Assembly: GCF_003369575.1 (NCBI RefSeq)
Contig: NZ_PIOC01000027.1
Coordinates: 124,001-188,000, forward strand
DNA: 64,000 nt
Source of the DNA: Oceanobacillus arenosus
Lineage (GTDB): Bacteria > Bacillota > Bacilli > Bacillales > Amphibacillaceae
Direction: 5' to 3'
A model generated the notes under the pieces. That model was not told where the DNA came from, searched no databases, and saw only the letters and a list, made by a program, of their open reading frames with translations. The translations under genes and the position numbers were made by a program. Shown here in pieces: positions 9,640-20,110 of the stretch (position 1 is its first letter; every line of letters begins with the position of its first letter).

Positions 9640-10953
9640 CTACTTCTGTACAGTGTTGTTTTTCAATGTTTCTTCATATGCGCGTTGGAACTTCTGAATG
9701 TCTCCAGCTCCCATAAAGACCAAAACCGAATCATTGTATGCCTGCAGCACTTCTGTATGCTCGATATCCAAAATTTCACTGCCTTCAATTAATGCTTGCA
9801 AGTCATCGATTGTTAGGTTTCCCGATTCTTCTCTCGCCGATCCGAAGATATCACATAAGAATACTTGATCCGCATCATTTAGACTTTCCGCAAATTCCCG
9901 TAAAAACGTGGTGGTTCTAGAAAACGTATGTGGTTGGAAAATTGCCACAATTTGTTTCCCTGGGTATTTCTTTTGTGCGGATTCAATCGTTGCAGAGATT
10001 TCTTTCGGATGATGTGCATAATCATCTATCAACACTTGATTTGCAACTTTCTTTTCAGTGAATCTGCGTTTTACACCTTGGAAGGAATATAACTTCTTGA
10101 TGTCATCTGCTTTAATTCCTTCATAATGACAAATTGCAATAACCGAAAGTGCATTCAATACATGATGGTTACCATACATTGGAATGGTAAAATGATCATA
10201 GTATGTGTTGCGCACAAACACATCAAAAGATGTTCCATGCTCTGTTTCTTTCACATTTTGTGCTTGAAAATCATTTGTCGGTCCAAAGCCATAATAAAGA
10301 ACAGGTACCTTCGCCTGTATTTGTTGCAGCTTTTCGTCATCTCCGCAGGCTACGATTCCTTTTTTCACACGATCTGCCATTGACTGGAATGCATCAAACA
10401 CATCATCAATGCTCGTAAAATAATCAGGATGATCAAAGTCAATATTTGTCATGATTGCATAATCTGGTTCATAGCTTAAGAAGTGGCGGCGATATTCACA
10501 TGCCTCGAAAACAAAATAACTGCTATCGACGTGACCACTACCAGTCCCATCGCCAATTAAATAGGAAATTGGATAGGTCTCACCTAATACATGTGCGAGC
10601 AGCCCCGTTGTTGAGGTTTTACCATGTGCACCTGTAACGGCGATACTCTTAAATTGCTTTGCCCACTCTCCTAAGAAGTCATGATATCTGTAAAATGTAC
10701 ATCCAAGCCTTTTGGCCTCTTTAATTTCGATATTGTCATCTGGAAATGCATTTCCAGCAATAATCGTGTAATCTTCTTTTATATTATCTTTAGAAAACGG
10801 TAAGATTGGTATATTTTTTTCGTCTAATGCTTGTTGGGTAAAGAACCGCTTATCAACATCAGAACCTTGCACTTTTTCTCCAGAATCGAACAGAATTTGC
10901 GCGAGTGCGCTCATACCTGTACCTTTAATACCAATAAAATGGTAAGTTGTCAT
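9640..10953 (-). CDS. murC: UDP-N-acetylmuramate--L-alanine ligase
   Basis: MurC adds L-alanine to UDP-MurNAc with ATP, the first peptide step of peptidoglycan synthesis, in the cytoplasm. The three Mur-ligase domains are visible: the Rossmann UDP-binding start [15 protein letters not shown], the central ATPase with the P-loop [12 protein letters not shown] near residue 110, and the C-terminal domain with [10 protein letters not shown] and FQPHTFSR. The start at MTTYHF follows GGAGG by eight bases; an upstream in-frame codon would include the ribosome site. Length (437 aa) fits the family. Order sftA-murC-ytxG is the conserved Bacillus order, interrupted here by one gene. Confidence 0.95.
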   Translation of the reverse strand: MTTYHFIGIKGTGMSALAQILFDSGEKVQGSDVDKRFFTQQALDEKNIPILPFSKDNIKEDYTIIAGNAFPDDNIEIKEAKRLGCTFYRYHDFLGEWAKQFKSIAVTGAHGKTSTTGLLAHVLGETYPISYLIGDGTGSGHVDSSYFVFEACEYRRHFLSYEPDYAIMTNIDFDHPDYFTSIDDVFDAFQSMADRVKKGIVACGDDEKLQQIQAKVPVLYYGFGPTNDFQAQNVKETEHGTSFDVFVRNTYYDHFTIPMYGNHHVLNALSVIAICHYEGIKADDIKKLYSFQGVKRRFTEKKVANQVLIDDYAHHPKEISATIESAQKKYPGKQIVAIFQPHTFSRTTTFLREFAESLNDADQVFLCDIFGSAREESGNLTIDDLQALIEGSEILDIEHTEVLQAYNDSVLVFMGAGDIQKFQRAYEETLKNNTVQK

Positions 10954-11063
10954 AAAACGAACCTCCAACTTGTTCATCAAAAAAGAATTAATATTATAGT
11001 CGGATAATGTTCACGACCAAGTTACATTATACCAAAAAACGTATAAGAGTAAACTATTATTTC

Positions 11064-12179
11064 TTATTTCGTTTCCTCGTGGTATTCTACCCTTTCTAAT
11101 CTTGGGTTTGGTCTAAAGCGGCGACCTTCTTTTGCTTCTGGTGCTCCATTAAACATCACAAGATCCCCTGTGAAGCCAACATCCAGATTGAGCAAGCTTC
11201 TGCCAACCCCATACATATCAACGGGTACACCCTGATTTTCAAACTCTTTGATCCGATCATACGTAAATCCGCCTGTTACCATGATCTTCACATGCTGATA
11301 GCCCTCTTCATCCAATGCTTTTCTTAATGCAAATAGCAGTTCGGGATTCACACCTCTTGGATCAAATGTACCCATTAATTGATAATTTCTTAAGAAATAT
11401 TTATCCACTAACGTTCGGGATGTATCAAGTCTTACTGATTTTAATTCATTGCCGAATTCCCTCGCTACTTTTAATGAGTCTGTTACAACATCATTATTAT
11501 AATCTACAAGTGCTGCCAATTCGTCATTCGGGAATGTTTCATGATATGCTTTTGTAGCTGCTACAATATCTCCGCGGAACATTTGAATCAATGCATGTGG
11601 CATTGTTCCCATTCCTTCTTTGCCCCACCATTCATTCATTGCATTGGTTGCTTGTGCCGTTGAACCACCAATATAGGCTGCATATCCATCTCCAGCTTGT
11701 GTTGTATAATGGTCATCACGATCGCCCATAAAGATGACTGGTTTATGTGAACCAGAAATTTGTGCGGCTTTTACCACATTGTATACATTTGTTGCCACAG
11801 ATGTTCTTCTTGCTAATATCCCATCAATAATTCCTTCTAAGTATCCGAATTGCTGGTATGCTCCAGAAATGGTTAATACCGTTTCATACGGCTTAATTTT
11901 ATCTCCATCTTTTAATGATTTGATTTCTAATGTTTCCGGTTTATCTGCAAATGTGTGAAGCAATGCAATTACTTCATCCGTCCCACATAATACTGCATCC
12001 TCTTTTTGAAAAAACTGCATCGTTACATAATTATTGGGGACCTTTTCCTCCGCAATTTTCTTTGTTTTTAAGAAATATACTGCTGAAAACCAGCCATCTT
12101 TAATTCGTTCATCAAATTTAAATGTTTTATTTGTTAATCGATCAAGTTTTCCAGATAATTTTAAGTCTATTTCTTTCAT
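11064..12179 (-). CDS. Nicotinate phosphoribosyltransferase-like protein
   Basis: The 371-residue sequence fits the nicotinate/quinolinate phosphoribosyltransferase fold: DGWFSAVYFLKT near the N-terminus, FMGDRDDHYTTQAGDGYAAY in the middle, VRLDTSRT near residue 250, and MVTGGFTYDRIKEF and YGVGRSLL in the C-terminal phosphate-binding part. The enzyme makes nicotinate mononucleotide from nicotinate and PRPP in NAD salvage. It is shorter than the usual PncB (about 490 aa) and belongs to the short branch, so substrate preference is less certain. It sits between sftA and murC and carries its own AAGGAGAAG ribosome site. Confidence 0.85.
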   Translation of the reverse strand: MKEIDLKLSGKLDRLTNKTFKFDERIKDGWFSAVYFLKTKKIAEEKVPNNYVTMQFFQKEDAVLCGTDEVIALLHTFADKPETLEIKSLKDGDKIKPYETVLTISGAYQQFGYLEGIIDGILARRTSVATNVYNVVKAAQISGSHKPVIFMGDRDDHYTTQAGDGYAAYIGGSTAQATNAMNEWWGKEGMGTMPHALIQMFRGDIVAATKAYHETFPNDELAALVDYNNDVVTDSLKVAREFGNELKSVRLDTSRTLVDKYFLRNYQLMGTFDPRGVNPELLFALRKALDEEGYQHVKIMVTGGFTYDRIKEFENQGVPVDMYGVGRSLLNLDVGFTGDLVMFNGAPEAKEGRRFRPNPRLERVEYHEETK

Positions 12180-12251
12180 CGTAAGCTTCTCCTTTGTTTC
12201 ACATATATGATTCTATAATCATATAGACTTTTACAAGATTTTACAAATAGT

Positions 12252-14570
12252 TTACAACTCTTCCATTTGTGATGAAGTGACTAATACATCCCGCGGCTTG
12301 CTGCCATTTTGTCCTGAGATAATACCACGCCCCTCTAATGTATCAATTAAACGTGCTGCACGATTATAGCCAATCTTGAAATGACGCTGTAATAACGATG
12401 TGCTTGCACTATTTTGATTGAGTATAAATTGAATTGCTTCTTGTAACAGCTCATCCTCTTCCTCATCGACCGCCACTTGTTCGAGTAATTGTTCTTGTTC
12501 AAATAAATAATTGGGTTCCGCGAGCGTTCTTGCATAATTCGTGACACGTTCTATTTCCTCATCCGATACGAATGGGCCTTGTAGCCTTACCGTCTTACCT
12601 GCACCATTCTCAGCAAATAACATATCCCCTCTACCGAGCAGCTTCTCCGCCCCACTTACATCAATGATTGTTCGAGAATCGATTTGCGACGATACACTAA
12701 ACGCAATTCTTGTCGGAATATTTGCCTTTATTAGTCCTGTAATAACATCTACAGAAGGACGTTGTGTTGCCAAAATCAAATGAATCCCACACGCCCTTGC
12801 CTTTTGCGCAATTCGACTAATGGAATCCTCTACATCTTGCGGGGAGGACATCATTAAATCCGCTAATTCATCGATAACGATGATAATAAATGGCATTTTT
12901 TCATTGCTTCGCCCTTGCCCAGTTACCTTTTTATTATAGCGTTCAATGTCACGTACCCCTTCATGGACAAATCTTTCGTAACGATCTTCCATCTCATTAA
13001 CCGCCCATTTCAAGCTCTGGGTTGCTGCTTTCACATCGGTAATAACTGGTGCAACCAAATGTGGGATGCCATTATATGGCGCAAGCTCAACCATTTTCGG
13101 GTCAATTAGCAGGAATTTAACTTCATCATAATTCGCCTTGTATATCAGACTTATCAAAATCGTATTGATACAGACACTTTTACCTGATCCAGTCGCACCA
13201 GCAATAAGTCCATGTGGCATCTTTTGGATATTGGTTACAGCTGGCTCTCCTTCAATACTTAATCCGAGCGCAATCGACAATGGAGACGTCGCTTTTTTAA
13301 ATGCTTCTGTTTCAAAAATCTCCTGCAATCCGACCATTTGTGCCTTCGGATTCGGTATTTCAATTCCAACTGTATTCTTCCCTGGTATCGGTGCCTCAAT
13401 TCGAATATCTCTAGCGGACATATTTAGTTTTAAATCATCGCTTAAGCTTTTTATCTTGCTTACCTTAACGCCAAGCTCTGGATGGACTTCAAATCTTGTT
13501 ACAGATGGACCTTGCGTTGCTTTGACAACACTTGCCTGAACATTAAAATGCTGTAATGTTTGTTCGAGTAATGCTTGCTGGTTTTCCACCCAAACATAGT
13601 TTTCATCACTCTTTGGAATCGGATCATTCAACAAGTAATCTGGAATATAGGTTTCTTTTCGTTCATCAAACTGTACCGTTTGCACTACATTGGTTGCTAT
13701 GTTGCTTTCTTCTTGAACACGATGATTTTCTGAGGTGTTTTGACGTTCCATTCGCTTCATCGGCTGCTGTTTTTCTGGTACGGCGCTTTCCGTACTTACA
13801 ATGCGCTCTGCACGATTCTGTTGATTTTCCATATTTGCCAATCGTTTGCGTTTTTCAAACAAATTCTTTTTATCTCTTGGCGTCATGATGACATTAAATG
13901 GTGACGTGTTTGTCGTCCGTTGTTCTTGCCCTCGTTCCGCTTGTTTAATATTGGATGGCGCGGATTCCACTTCTTTTTTGCGAATAATGTCGTCCTGCTT
14001 TATTTCTTCAGGTTCTTGATGTATCTCTTTCATGAGGTGAATAGTAGCATTTGCCTCGACTAGATTATCTTCATTCGGTTTTTCAGTAATAACAGGTTCC
14101 AGTTGTTTGGTGTTGCTTAGCGGTTCCTCGACTGTACTTGCAATCTGATCCATTTGCTCCGATACTTCTTCTTTTCGAATATATGCAGGTACATCTTCAA
14201 TCTCTTTTTTCCTTTTTTGTAACCCGTAAATTGGGGAGGGAACCTCTGACACTTTGAAAGGCGTATTTGTTTTTTTATAAACTTTATTACTTCCCTTTTC
14301 AGGTTCTTTTCTTTCTTTCACTATTTTTTCTTCTTTTTTTCTTTGATACGTAGGGACATCTTTTCTCTGATAGTTAGATGTATCCATTTGTTTCCGTTTT
14401 GCTCTTTCATCTGGGATTACAGGAAATCGAAAAGAAGATTTCTTTGGATATTGATACGTTACCCGTGCCTGAACATTCGGGGCAGTACTTTCTTGAGATG
14501 CTTCTTGCTCAAGATTCTCGTCTTCATCTCCGAATAGACTTTTAAATTTATTTTTCCATTGTTCCCACAT
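12252..14570 (-). CDS. sftA: DNA translocase SftA (FtsK/SpoIIIE family)
   Basis: A soluble septum-associated FtsK homologue that helps move chromosomal DNA away from the closing septum. There are no N-terminal membrane helices; instead residues 1 to about 320 are low-complexity, charged and rich in Q, E and K. The alpha-beta motor domain (about 340-690) has Walker A GATGSGKSVCINT, Walker B FIIIVIDELADLM and the ATQRPSVDVITG motif. The last 65 residues are the winged-helix gamma domain (SLLQRHFKIGYNRAARL) that reads orienting sequences. Length (772 aa) and position beside ytpR identify SftA rather than membrane-bound SpoIIIE. Confidence 0.93.
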   Translation of the reverse strand: MWEQWKNKFKSLFGDEDENLEQEASQESTAPNVQARVTYQYPKKSSFRFPVIPDERAKRKQMDTSNYQRKDVPTYQRKKEEKIVKERKEPEKGSNKVYKKTNTPFKVSEVPSPIYGLQKRKKEIEDVPAYIRKEEVSEQMDQIASTVEEPLSNTKQLEPVITEKPNEDNLVEANATIHLMKEIHQEPEEIKQDDIIRKKEVESAPSNIKQAERGQEQRTTNTSPFNVIMTPRDKKNLFEKRKRLANMENQQNRAERIVSTESAVPEKQQPMKRMERQNTSENHRVQEESNIATNVVQTVQFDERKETYIPDYLLNDPIPKSDENYVWVENQQALLEQTLQHFNVQASVVKATQGPSVTRFEVHPELGVKVSKIKSLSDDLKLNMSARDIRIEAPIPGKNTVGIEIPNPKAQMVGLQEIFETEAFKKATSPLSIALGLSIEGEPAVTNIQKMPHGLIAGATGSGKSVCINTILISLIYKANYDEVKFLLIDPKMVELAPYNGIPHLVAPVITDVKAATQSLKWAVNEMEDRYERFVHEGVRDIERYNKKVTGQGRSNEKMPFIIIVIDELADLMMSSPQDVEDSISRIAQKARACGIHLILATQRPSVDVITGLIKANIPTRIAFSVSSQIDSRTIIDVSGAEKLLGRGDMLFAENGAGKTVRLQGPFVSDEEIERVTNYARTLAEPNYLFEQEQLLEQVAVDEEEDELLQEAIQFILNQNSASTSLLQRHFKIGYNRAARLIDTLEGRGIISGQNGSKPRDVLVTSSQMEEL

Positions 14571-14701
14571 ATGTATTCACTCATTTCCATTTCCATAAAA
14601 TCATTAATTTCTATTTTATCATTTTTTTACCACGTCATGTAGCCAATCTTTACGAATTGGTTAAGATTGACTCTCTACATTGTAATTCAATCAAACAGAG
14701 T

Positions 14702-14841
14702 AACAAAAACGCAAGCGCCCGTTTGAGCTGTGTACAGAGGTGAGGGAAGTCTCGCTACAGCTTTAGCGCTGGCGCTGGACGTGGCTGTTCTCGGTAATTC
14801 AGTTATCCACAGCATCCAATTTTAAGTTTCCTAAGCAAGAA
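14702..14841. repeat. Second dispersed repeat family, short copy
   Basis: About 140 bp. Its first 38 bp (GCAAGCGCCCGTTTGAGCTG onward) and last 100 bp (GAGGTGAGGGAAGTCTCGCT through CCTAAGCAAGAA) match the reverse complement of the repeat at 23724-23990, but about 125 bp present there is missing. It abuts the ytpR terminator. Confidence 0.7.
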
Positions 14842-14873
14842 AAAACAACCCGAACGGTTAAGCTTGGGTTGTC
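14840..14873 (-). terminator. Terminator of the ytpPQR unit
   Basis: ACAACCC and GGGTTGT form a stem around a 15-base loop on the minus strand and are followed by TTTTTTC. Confidence 0.75.
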
Positions 14874-14878
14874 AATTA

Positions 14879-15493
14879 TTAAAATGCAAATTCTTCTCCA
14901 ACTGTATACGAATCATCGAGCACATAGATTCCTTTTTCCTTTGGTGCATTTGGTAGACCAAGTTCTTTTTGCGAACAAATCATTCCATTCGATGGTACAC
15001 CTCTAAGCTCCGATGGTTTAATTTGCAATCCATTTGGCATTGTTGCACCAACTTTAGCGACTACTACTTTTTGATTTGCATCGACGTTCGGCGCCCCACA
15101 AACAATTTGTAGCGGCGCTTCTTCCCCAACATCTACTTGGCATACGCTCAATTTATCCGCATTTTCATGTGGTCCTTTGCTAATGACATAGCCAACAACA
15201 AACTTCGGACTTAAATCAAAATCAAGCGTATCATTCAAGTTATTTTTCGAAAATAACACCTTTATTTGATCGAGTAATTCCGTTGTTAAGCGAATCGCCC
15301 CTGTGCCTTGTAGGTCAAAATGGCTTGCAGCTTTGAAAATATTATAGCCAAGAATTGTGCCATCAGTAGCAGTGATTTTTGTAATATCACCAATTGTTTC
15401 ATGTTTTATTTCGTAACGGTCTCCGTCTTTTAGTGGAATCATTAAGACATCGCCGATCCCATTTGGATTATAGAATACATCCATTTGATTCAT
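14879..15493 (-). CDS. ytpR: YtpR-like tRNA-binding domain protein
   Basis: Residues 1-85 form the DUF4479-type N-terminal part and residues about 95-204 an EMAP/tRNA-binding OB fold like the N-terminus of phenylalanyl-tRNA synthetase beta ([50 protein letters not shown]). The molecular role is not established. ytpQ ends six bases upstream, so the two are co-transcribed. Confidence 0.88.
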   Translation of the reverse strand: MNQMDVFYNPNGIGDVLMIPLKDGDRYEIKHETIGDITKITATDGTILGYNIFKAASHFDLQGTGAIRLTTELLDQIKVLFSKNNLNDTLDFDLSPKFVVGYVISKGPHENADKLSVCQVDVGEEAPLQIVCGAPNVDANQKVVVAKVGATMPNGLQIKPSELRGVPSNGMICSQKELGLPNAPKEKGIYVLDDSYTVGEEFAF

Positions 15494-15499
15494 CCTTCC

Positions 15500-16306
15500 T
15501 CAATCTTTTACTCGACGATTTTTAGCAAGAATAAAGATTGGCTCCAATTTCCTATCTTCGTAGATAAACGGTAGTGATGTAATTGGAATTCTTCCTTCTG
15601 CAAAAAACTTCATCGTCATTTGTGCTAATATATCATACCCTGTATTGTTCTTTATGTCAGCAATAATTAATACATCCTGATGTGGTACAGCAACTGCTAG
15701 GTCTCCTAGTACATTTGCTTTCATTTCTTCCAAAAACGCTTCATTTAAAATTCGACTTGCATCATAGCCATCCTGGGTTGCAACGAAATAAAAGTCGTTT
15801 TCGGCAACCGTATCCTTTTTTGCATCCGTAGAAAGGGAGCGGACATTGAAGCTGGCAATTTCATCAATTTTCTCTTTCTTCCAACCTTCTTTTGCAAGTA
15901 GTCCTTCATCAATCAATTGATAGGATTTTCCTAAATCCAAGGCATAAAAAATACGCGTTTCCGCTGTATGGTCTTTCGTTATCAATTTCGAACCACGTTT
16001 CGTTTGCGTTGGAAATGAAGTGGAACGAATCACAGGGAAAATATGTTTTTCCATTCCCGCAAGATCATGCTCCTCATTCATGATTCTCAATGCTTCTGTT
16101 ACATGATCTTCAAGCTCGTCAAGTGCAGCATCTCCACGCTCCTGAAACTTGCCAATGACGTTAGGCAAGGATATGGTCATTCCGCGTTTCGATTCCTTCC
16201 ACTCGATTCGTAGTGTATCTTTATCCCGATTAAAGGAGATACGGTAGGCCTCATTTGCAAATCGATTTTCCAGCCTATTTTTCATTTGAAAACTCGTCAT
16301 TTTCAT
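15500..16306 (-). CDS. ytpQ: YtpQ-like DUF1444 protein
   Basis: A soluble protein of 268 aa matching the DUF1444/YtpQ family in length, sequence character and position between ytpP and ytpR. Conserved-looking stretches are FPVIRSTSFP and MTMKFFAEGRIPITSLP. Function is unknown. GGAGG stands ten bases before the ATG. Confidence 0.85.
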   Translation of the reverse strand: MKMTSFQMKNRLENRFANEAYRISFNRDKDTLRIEWKESKRGMTISLPNVIGKFQERGDAALDELEDHVTEALRIMNEEHDLAGMEKHIFPVIRSTSFPTQTKRGSKLITKDHTAETRIFYALDLGKSYQLIDEGLLAKEGWKKEKIDEIASFNVRSLSTDAKKDTVAENDFYFVATQDGYDASRILNEAFLEEMKANVLGDLAVAVPHQDVLIIADIKNNTGYDILAQMTMKFFAEGRIPITSLPFIYEDRKLEPIFILAKNRRVKD

Positions 16307-16361
16307 GATCGTGTTTCCTCCTTTTCGAAAAAACGATCCGTATTTTTCAATCTGTAAGTGA

Positions 16362-16393
16362 ATATGACATTAGCTGTACAGCTAATGTCATAT
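16362..16393. terminator. Perfect 32-bp palindrome, probable terminator
   Basis: The sequence from ATATGACATTAGCTGT onward is its own reverse complement over 32 bp. It lies between ytpP and ytpQ. No clear T tract follows on either strand, so it may act as a weak bidirectional terminator or attenuator, or be a protein-binding site. Confidence 0.5.
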
Positions 16394-16409
16394 CTGTTAC
16401 TCGCATTCA

Positions 16410-16727
16410 TTAAGCAGATAATGTTTCAATAAAATTCGTAATTTCTTCTTTCGTTTTGCGGTCTTTACTTACAAATCTCCCTACTTCTTTCCCATCCTTA
16501 TACGCTAAGAAACTAGGAATGCCCATGATTTCATGCTCGACACAAATGTCAATGAATTTATCACGGTCTACATGGACAAACGTATATTCTGGAAATGCAG
16601 CTTCAATTTCAGGTAATTCGGGCTCAATATATCGACAGTCCCCACACCAATCTGCAGAAAACATCATGATTACATTTTCATTTTGTGCTAGCTCATTATA
16701 TTGTTCGATTGATTCTAATTGTTTCAT
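16410..16727 (-). CDS. ytpP: YtpP-like thioredoxin
   Basis: A 105-residue thioredoxin fold with the active-site pair in [16 protein letters not shown] (cysteines near 28 and 31) and the cis-proline in [12 protein letters not shown]. The WCGDC active site differs from the WCGPC of housekeeping thioredoxin, as in the YtpP branch. It is likely a cytoplasmic disulfide reductase with an unknown target. Confidence 0.9.
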   Translation of the reverse strand: MKQLESIEQYNELAQNENVIMMFSADWCGDCRYIEPELPEIEAAFPEYTFVHVDRDKFIDICVEHEIMGIPSFLAYKDGKEVGRFVSKDRKTKEEITNFIETLSA

Positions 16728-16746
16728 TCTTGATCAACTCCTTTTT

Positions 16747-17304
16747 TCATATCATAACTTGGTTTACGCTACGTTTCAATCGATATGCATATTGGCTCTC
16801 TGTACTGATGAATTTAGCCATCTTCATCATTTCTTGTGCATCCTTATGGAGCTTAGCCAGCGTTGTGTAGGTTGTAATTTTCACCCCACCAATACCAATC
16901 TGTAATTCATAACCTTCCCCTTCGTCGGGAAGAATGCGAATGTACGCCAATTTATCGTCATCATTAAATGATTCGAGGACTAACGCCTTGTCCGTTTGTG
17001 CCGAATGATAATTTAATTCACTCTTATTATCTTCATTGGTATTATGAAATACGATAAACGTTTGATCCCCATTTTCTAAAATAAGGTTCGTTTCATCGCC
17101 ACTTTGTACTTCTAGGTTTGCTGGAAGATAAAGTGCCCTTTCATTTATTTCATGATTTGCCTCAATTGGAGTCTGCTCTTCAAACACTTGTCTTGCAGTT
17201 TCCTTTGCGTCCATTACAGCATTTTCCTCTGATTTCAAGCTACAGCCACTAAGAACCAAAACCATAAATAGCGCAAAAATAATGATACGAATGCAACTTT
17301 TCAA
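16747..17304 (-). CDS. Predicted lipoprotein of unknown function
   Basis: The N-terminus is a type II signal peptide (basic start, hydrophobic core at about 5-17, lipobox LSGC with Cys21). The mature part is acidic. It ends 19 bp before ytpP and is probably its co-transcribed upstream neighbour. No family is recognised. Confidence 0.75.
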   Translation of the reverse strand: MKSCIRIIIFALFMVLVLSGCSLKSEENAVMDAKETARQVFEEQTPIEANHEINERALYLPANLEVQSGDETNLILENGDQTFIVFHNTNEDNKSELNYHSAQTDKALVLESFNDDDKLAYIRILPDEGEGYELQIGIGGVKITTYTTLAKLHKDAQEMMKMAKFISTESQYAYRLKRSVNQVMI

Positions 17305-17467
17305 CTAGCTCGCCTCCTCGTATAGTACTTTTATCCCAATCAATATCTTACTAAAGTTTTGCGACGATTAAAACCCTCGATTTTTAGAAATATTATGCAA
17401 TTCCTTTGCAATTCTCGTAAAGTTGGCTACGATTATGATAAATCAACAGATATATGGAGGGATACTT

Positions 17468-17908
17468 ATGGAATTTATCGTCTATTTAGCAGGGCAGATT
17501 CATGATGATTGGCGAGAAAAGTTAATGGAAAAGGTGGAGGAACGAAAACTACCGTTTACCTTTGTTTCACCACAGACCAATCATAGCCTTTCAGATAATA
17601 TTGGCGAGAATGTTTTAGGAAAACAGCCATCTAACATATATAAGGATGCTGCTGCATCATCAATCAATAACTTCAGAACTGAAGTATTACTACAAAAAGC
17701 AGATATTGTCATCGCGCTTTTTGGTGAGGAATATCGCCAATGGAATACTGCAATGGATGCAAGCACAGCAATAGCCATGAATAAGCCAACGATTATTATT
17801 CGTCCAGAATCATTAATCCATCCATTAAAGGAGCTTTCCAGCAAAGCAAATGTAACGGTTGAAACAGTTGAACAGGCACTAGATGTATTGGCGTATATTT
17901 TTGATTGA
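17468..17908 (+). CDS. ytoQ: YtoQ family protein
   Basis: 146 aa beginning MEFIVYLAGQIHDDW, with FVSPQTNHSLSDNIGENVLG, RTEVLLQKADIVIALFGEEY and NTAMDASTAIAMNKP, all characteristic of YtoQ. The fold resembles the nucleoside 2-deoxyribosyltransferase superfamily, but the reaction is unknown. The start is the ATG seven bases after GGAGGG; the upstream in-frame extension contains the ribosome site. Confidence 0.88.
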   Translation: MEFIVYLAGQIHDDWREKLMEKVEERKLPFTFVSPQTNHSLSDNIGENVLGKQPSNIYKDAAASSINNFRTEVLLQKADIVIALFGEEYRQWNTAMDASTAIAMNKPTIIIRPESLIHPLKELSSKANVTVETVEQALDVLAYIFD

Positions 17909-17958
17909 GCTTGTTTACTAAAAGTTTGCTGCTTCCAAACTAAGATGGTAATAAGTAG

Positions 17959-18228
17959 TTGATGTAAAGTGCGGACTAGTGATAATTTTTAATTCAGATC
18001 TAGACAGTAGTTACTGTTCACACGTGAGTCTGATTTTCCCACTTCAATCAATATTGTTTGTCAGTGGTAAGTCACTCTCTTATATTTGACTCCCCAATCC
18101 AGAGCGTAAGAAATACACGGAGACTCCTGCGGGAAGGCTCGCCAGCTCCCCTAAGGTGCGCGAAGGGTATTTCTGAAGCGACTGGCCTGAGAGCCCTAGC
18201 ACATTAAACTAGTCCGCACGTTATTTGA
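17959..18228. repeat. MITE-like dispersed repeat, copy 3
   Basis: Ends are the best-matched inverted pair of the family: GTAAAGTGCGGACTAGTGAT on the left and ACTAGTCCGCACGTTATT on the right. The core (AGAAATACACGGAGACTCCT) runs in the same direction as copy 1 but lacks part of its interior. Confidence 0.75.
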
Positions 18229-18261
18229 AATACTGATATGCAATTACGAATCGAACTTGAT

Positions 18262-18294
18262 AAAAAACAGCAGCGGACATATATCGCTGCTGTT
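18262..18294. terminator. Terminator of the DUF84 NTPase gene
   Basis: AACAGCAGCG and CGCTGCTGTT form a 10-bp stem. The T run is strongest on the minus strand, so it serves the gene at 18294. Confidence 0.8.
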
Positions 18295-18803
18295 TATTTC
18301 CAATATTCCCACTGTCCACGAAGTAGTTTTACAACATCGGCGAACATTTCTTTTCTAGAAACGAGATCATTTGTAAATATTCCAATCGTTCCCTCGTGGG
18401 TACTAACTTCTTTTCGATTCGCATATTCATCCATGATTTCACCCAGTTCAAATCCACTCTTCAATGATTCGGCCAATTCCTTTGGCAATGCAATTCGTGC
18501 GCCACTTGCTGTATAGACCTGCCAATCCTCTGCAACTAATGCACCCCAATTACATAAATATAATGTCTCTCCAACGAACATCACGCCACCTTCAAGACCA
18601 ATCCCAATTCCGTCGGTCGTCAATTTTCTGCATTCCATCGCTCGGTTAATTGCACCCTGCTTTGTTTCCTCATCGGAAAATGGTTGTGCGGATACGTTTG
18701 ACTCTGCTGCAATTGCACGTACTTGATTGCTTTCGAATATTTCTGCAACTGCCTGGACTTTTGTTGGATTCTTTGAACCGATAATAATCTCCAATTTATT
18801 CAC
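18294..18803 (-). CDS. Inosine/xanthosine triphosphatase-like protein (DUF84)
   Basis: A 169-aa protein of the YjjX/DUF84 family, starting IIGSKNPTKVQAVAEIF like Ham1-type house-cleaning NTPases and containing GIGLEGGVMF and EGTIGIFTNDLVSRKEMF. Characterised relatives hydrolyse non-canonical ITP and XTP; the substrate here is inferred from the family. Confidence 0.82.
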   Translation of the reverse strand: MNKLEIIIGSKNPTKVQAVAEIFESNQVRAIAAESNVSAQPFSDEETKQGAINRAMECRKLTTDGIGIGLEGGVMFVGETLYLCNWGALVAEDWQVYTASGARIALPKELAESLKSGFELGEIMDEYANRKEVSTHEGTIGIFTNDLVSRKEMFADVVKLLRGQWEYWK

Positions 18804-18807
18804 CCCT

Positions 18808-18841
18808 TAAAAATAGCTGTCACATTTAAAGTGACAGCTAA
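18808..18841 (-). terminator. Terminator of ytoP
   Basis: TAGCTGTCAC and GTGACAGCTA form a 10-bp stem followed by ATTTTTAAGG on the minus strand. Confidence 0.8.
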
Positions 18842-18849
18842 ACTTCCGA

Positions 18850-19917
18850 TTAGTTCGCATTTATAATGTGATCTACTGTATTTTTATCCGTTTCCTTCAC
18901 TAATTTCACAAGTAGTTCCTTTGCTGCAGCATAATCATCGATGTGGATAATTGATGCAGCTGTATGAATATAGCGTGAGCAAATTCCAATAACAGCAGTT
19001 GGCACGCCATCACCACTTAGATGGATTTTCCCACCGTCAGTACCACCTTGCGAAATGAAATATTGATATGGAATGTTATTGGACTCCGCTGTATCAAGCA
19101 CGAATTCACGCATTCCTTTATGTGTAATCATCGTCCGATCAAAAATTCGTAGTAATGCACCTTTTCCTAATTGGCCAAAGGCTGTTTTGTCACCTGACGC
19201 ATCATTTGCAGGAGATGCATCGAGAACGTAGGCAATATCTGGCTTAATCATGTTTGTCGCTACTTGTGCACCACGTAAGCCAACTTCTTCCTGTACTGTC
19301 GCACCAGAATATAATTGATTTGGCAGTTTTTCTCCCTGAAGTTCTTTTAATAACTCAATGGATAATCCACAGCCATATCGGTTATCCCATGCCTTCGCAA
19401 GAATCTTCTTCCTGTTTGCCATCGGTTGGAACGGTGTAACCGGCACGATTGAATCGCCAGGTCTTACGCCAATCTTCTTTACATCTTCTTGGTCATCTGC
19501 ACCGATATCGATCAGCATATTCTTAATTTCCATCGGTTTACCGCGTTGTGCGTCTGTTAAAAGATGTGGCGGAATCGAACCAATTACCCCAATCACTGGA
19601 CCATTTGTCGTCATAATTTGCACGCGTTGCGCAAGTAAAACCTGATTCCACCAACCACCTAGAGGTTGAAAACGAATCATGCCATTTTCCGTTATTTGCG
19701 ACACCATGAATCCAACTTCATCCATATGCCCGGCAACCATAACCTTTGGACCATCGCCATGCTTCACACCAAAGATACCGCCAAGATTATCCTGAATCAC
19801 TTCATCCGCATATTTCGTTAATTCTTCTTTCATAAATGTGCGAACAAGATGTTCATTTCCCGATGCACCTTGCAATTCTGTTAAATTTTTAAAAAGATCT
19901 AATGTCTCTTGGTTCAT
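18850..19917 (-). CDS. ytoP: M42 family aminopeptidase YtoP
   Basis: A dinuclear-metal glutamyl/deblocking aminopeptidase of 355 aa. Metal ligands and catalytic residues are visible in [35 protein letters not shown] and VLDASPA, and a final ligand in [10 protein letters not shown]. It acts in the cytoplasm as a large oligomer in studied relatives. The start is the ATG seven bases after GGAGG; the longer reading frame would include the ribosome site. Confidence 0.92.
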   Translation of the reverse strand: MNQETLDLFKNLTELQGASGNEHLVRTFMKEELTKYADEVIQDNLGGIFGVKHGDGPKVMVAGHMDEVGFMVSQITENGMIRFQPLGGWWNQVLLAQRVQIMTTNGPVIGVIGSIPPHLLTDAQRGKPMEIKNMLIDIGADDQEDVKKIGVRPGDSIVPVTPFQPMANRKKILAKAWDNRYGCGLSIELLKELQGEKLPNQLYSGATVQEEVGLRGAQVATNMIKPDIAYVLDASPANDASGDKTAFGQLGKGALLRIFDRTMITHKGMREFVLDTAESNNIPYQYFISQGGTDGGKIHLSGDGVPTAVIGICSRYIHTAASIIHIDDYAAAKELLVKLVKETDKNTVDHIINAN

Positions 19918-20110
19918 ATAATTCCCTCCACTTTTACTATGTAACGACTCCATTATAACGGAAATCAATTCACTTTTTCCACTTCCTGCTTCGATAGGTA
20001 AAATCCTGCTACAAATTCAAAACGTTTTCATTTTCTACTTTTATATTGTATACTATTTAGTAATAGAAACGGTAAACAAAGAAACTATTATCTTAAAGTG
20101 GGTGAAGGAA

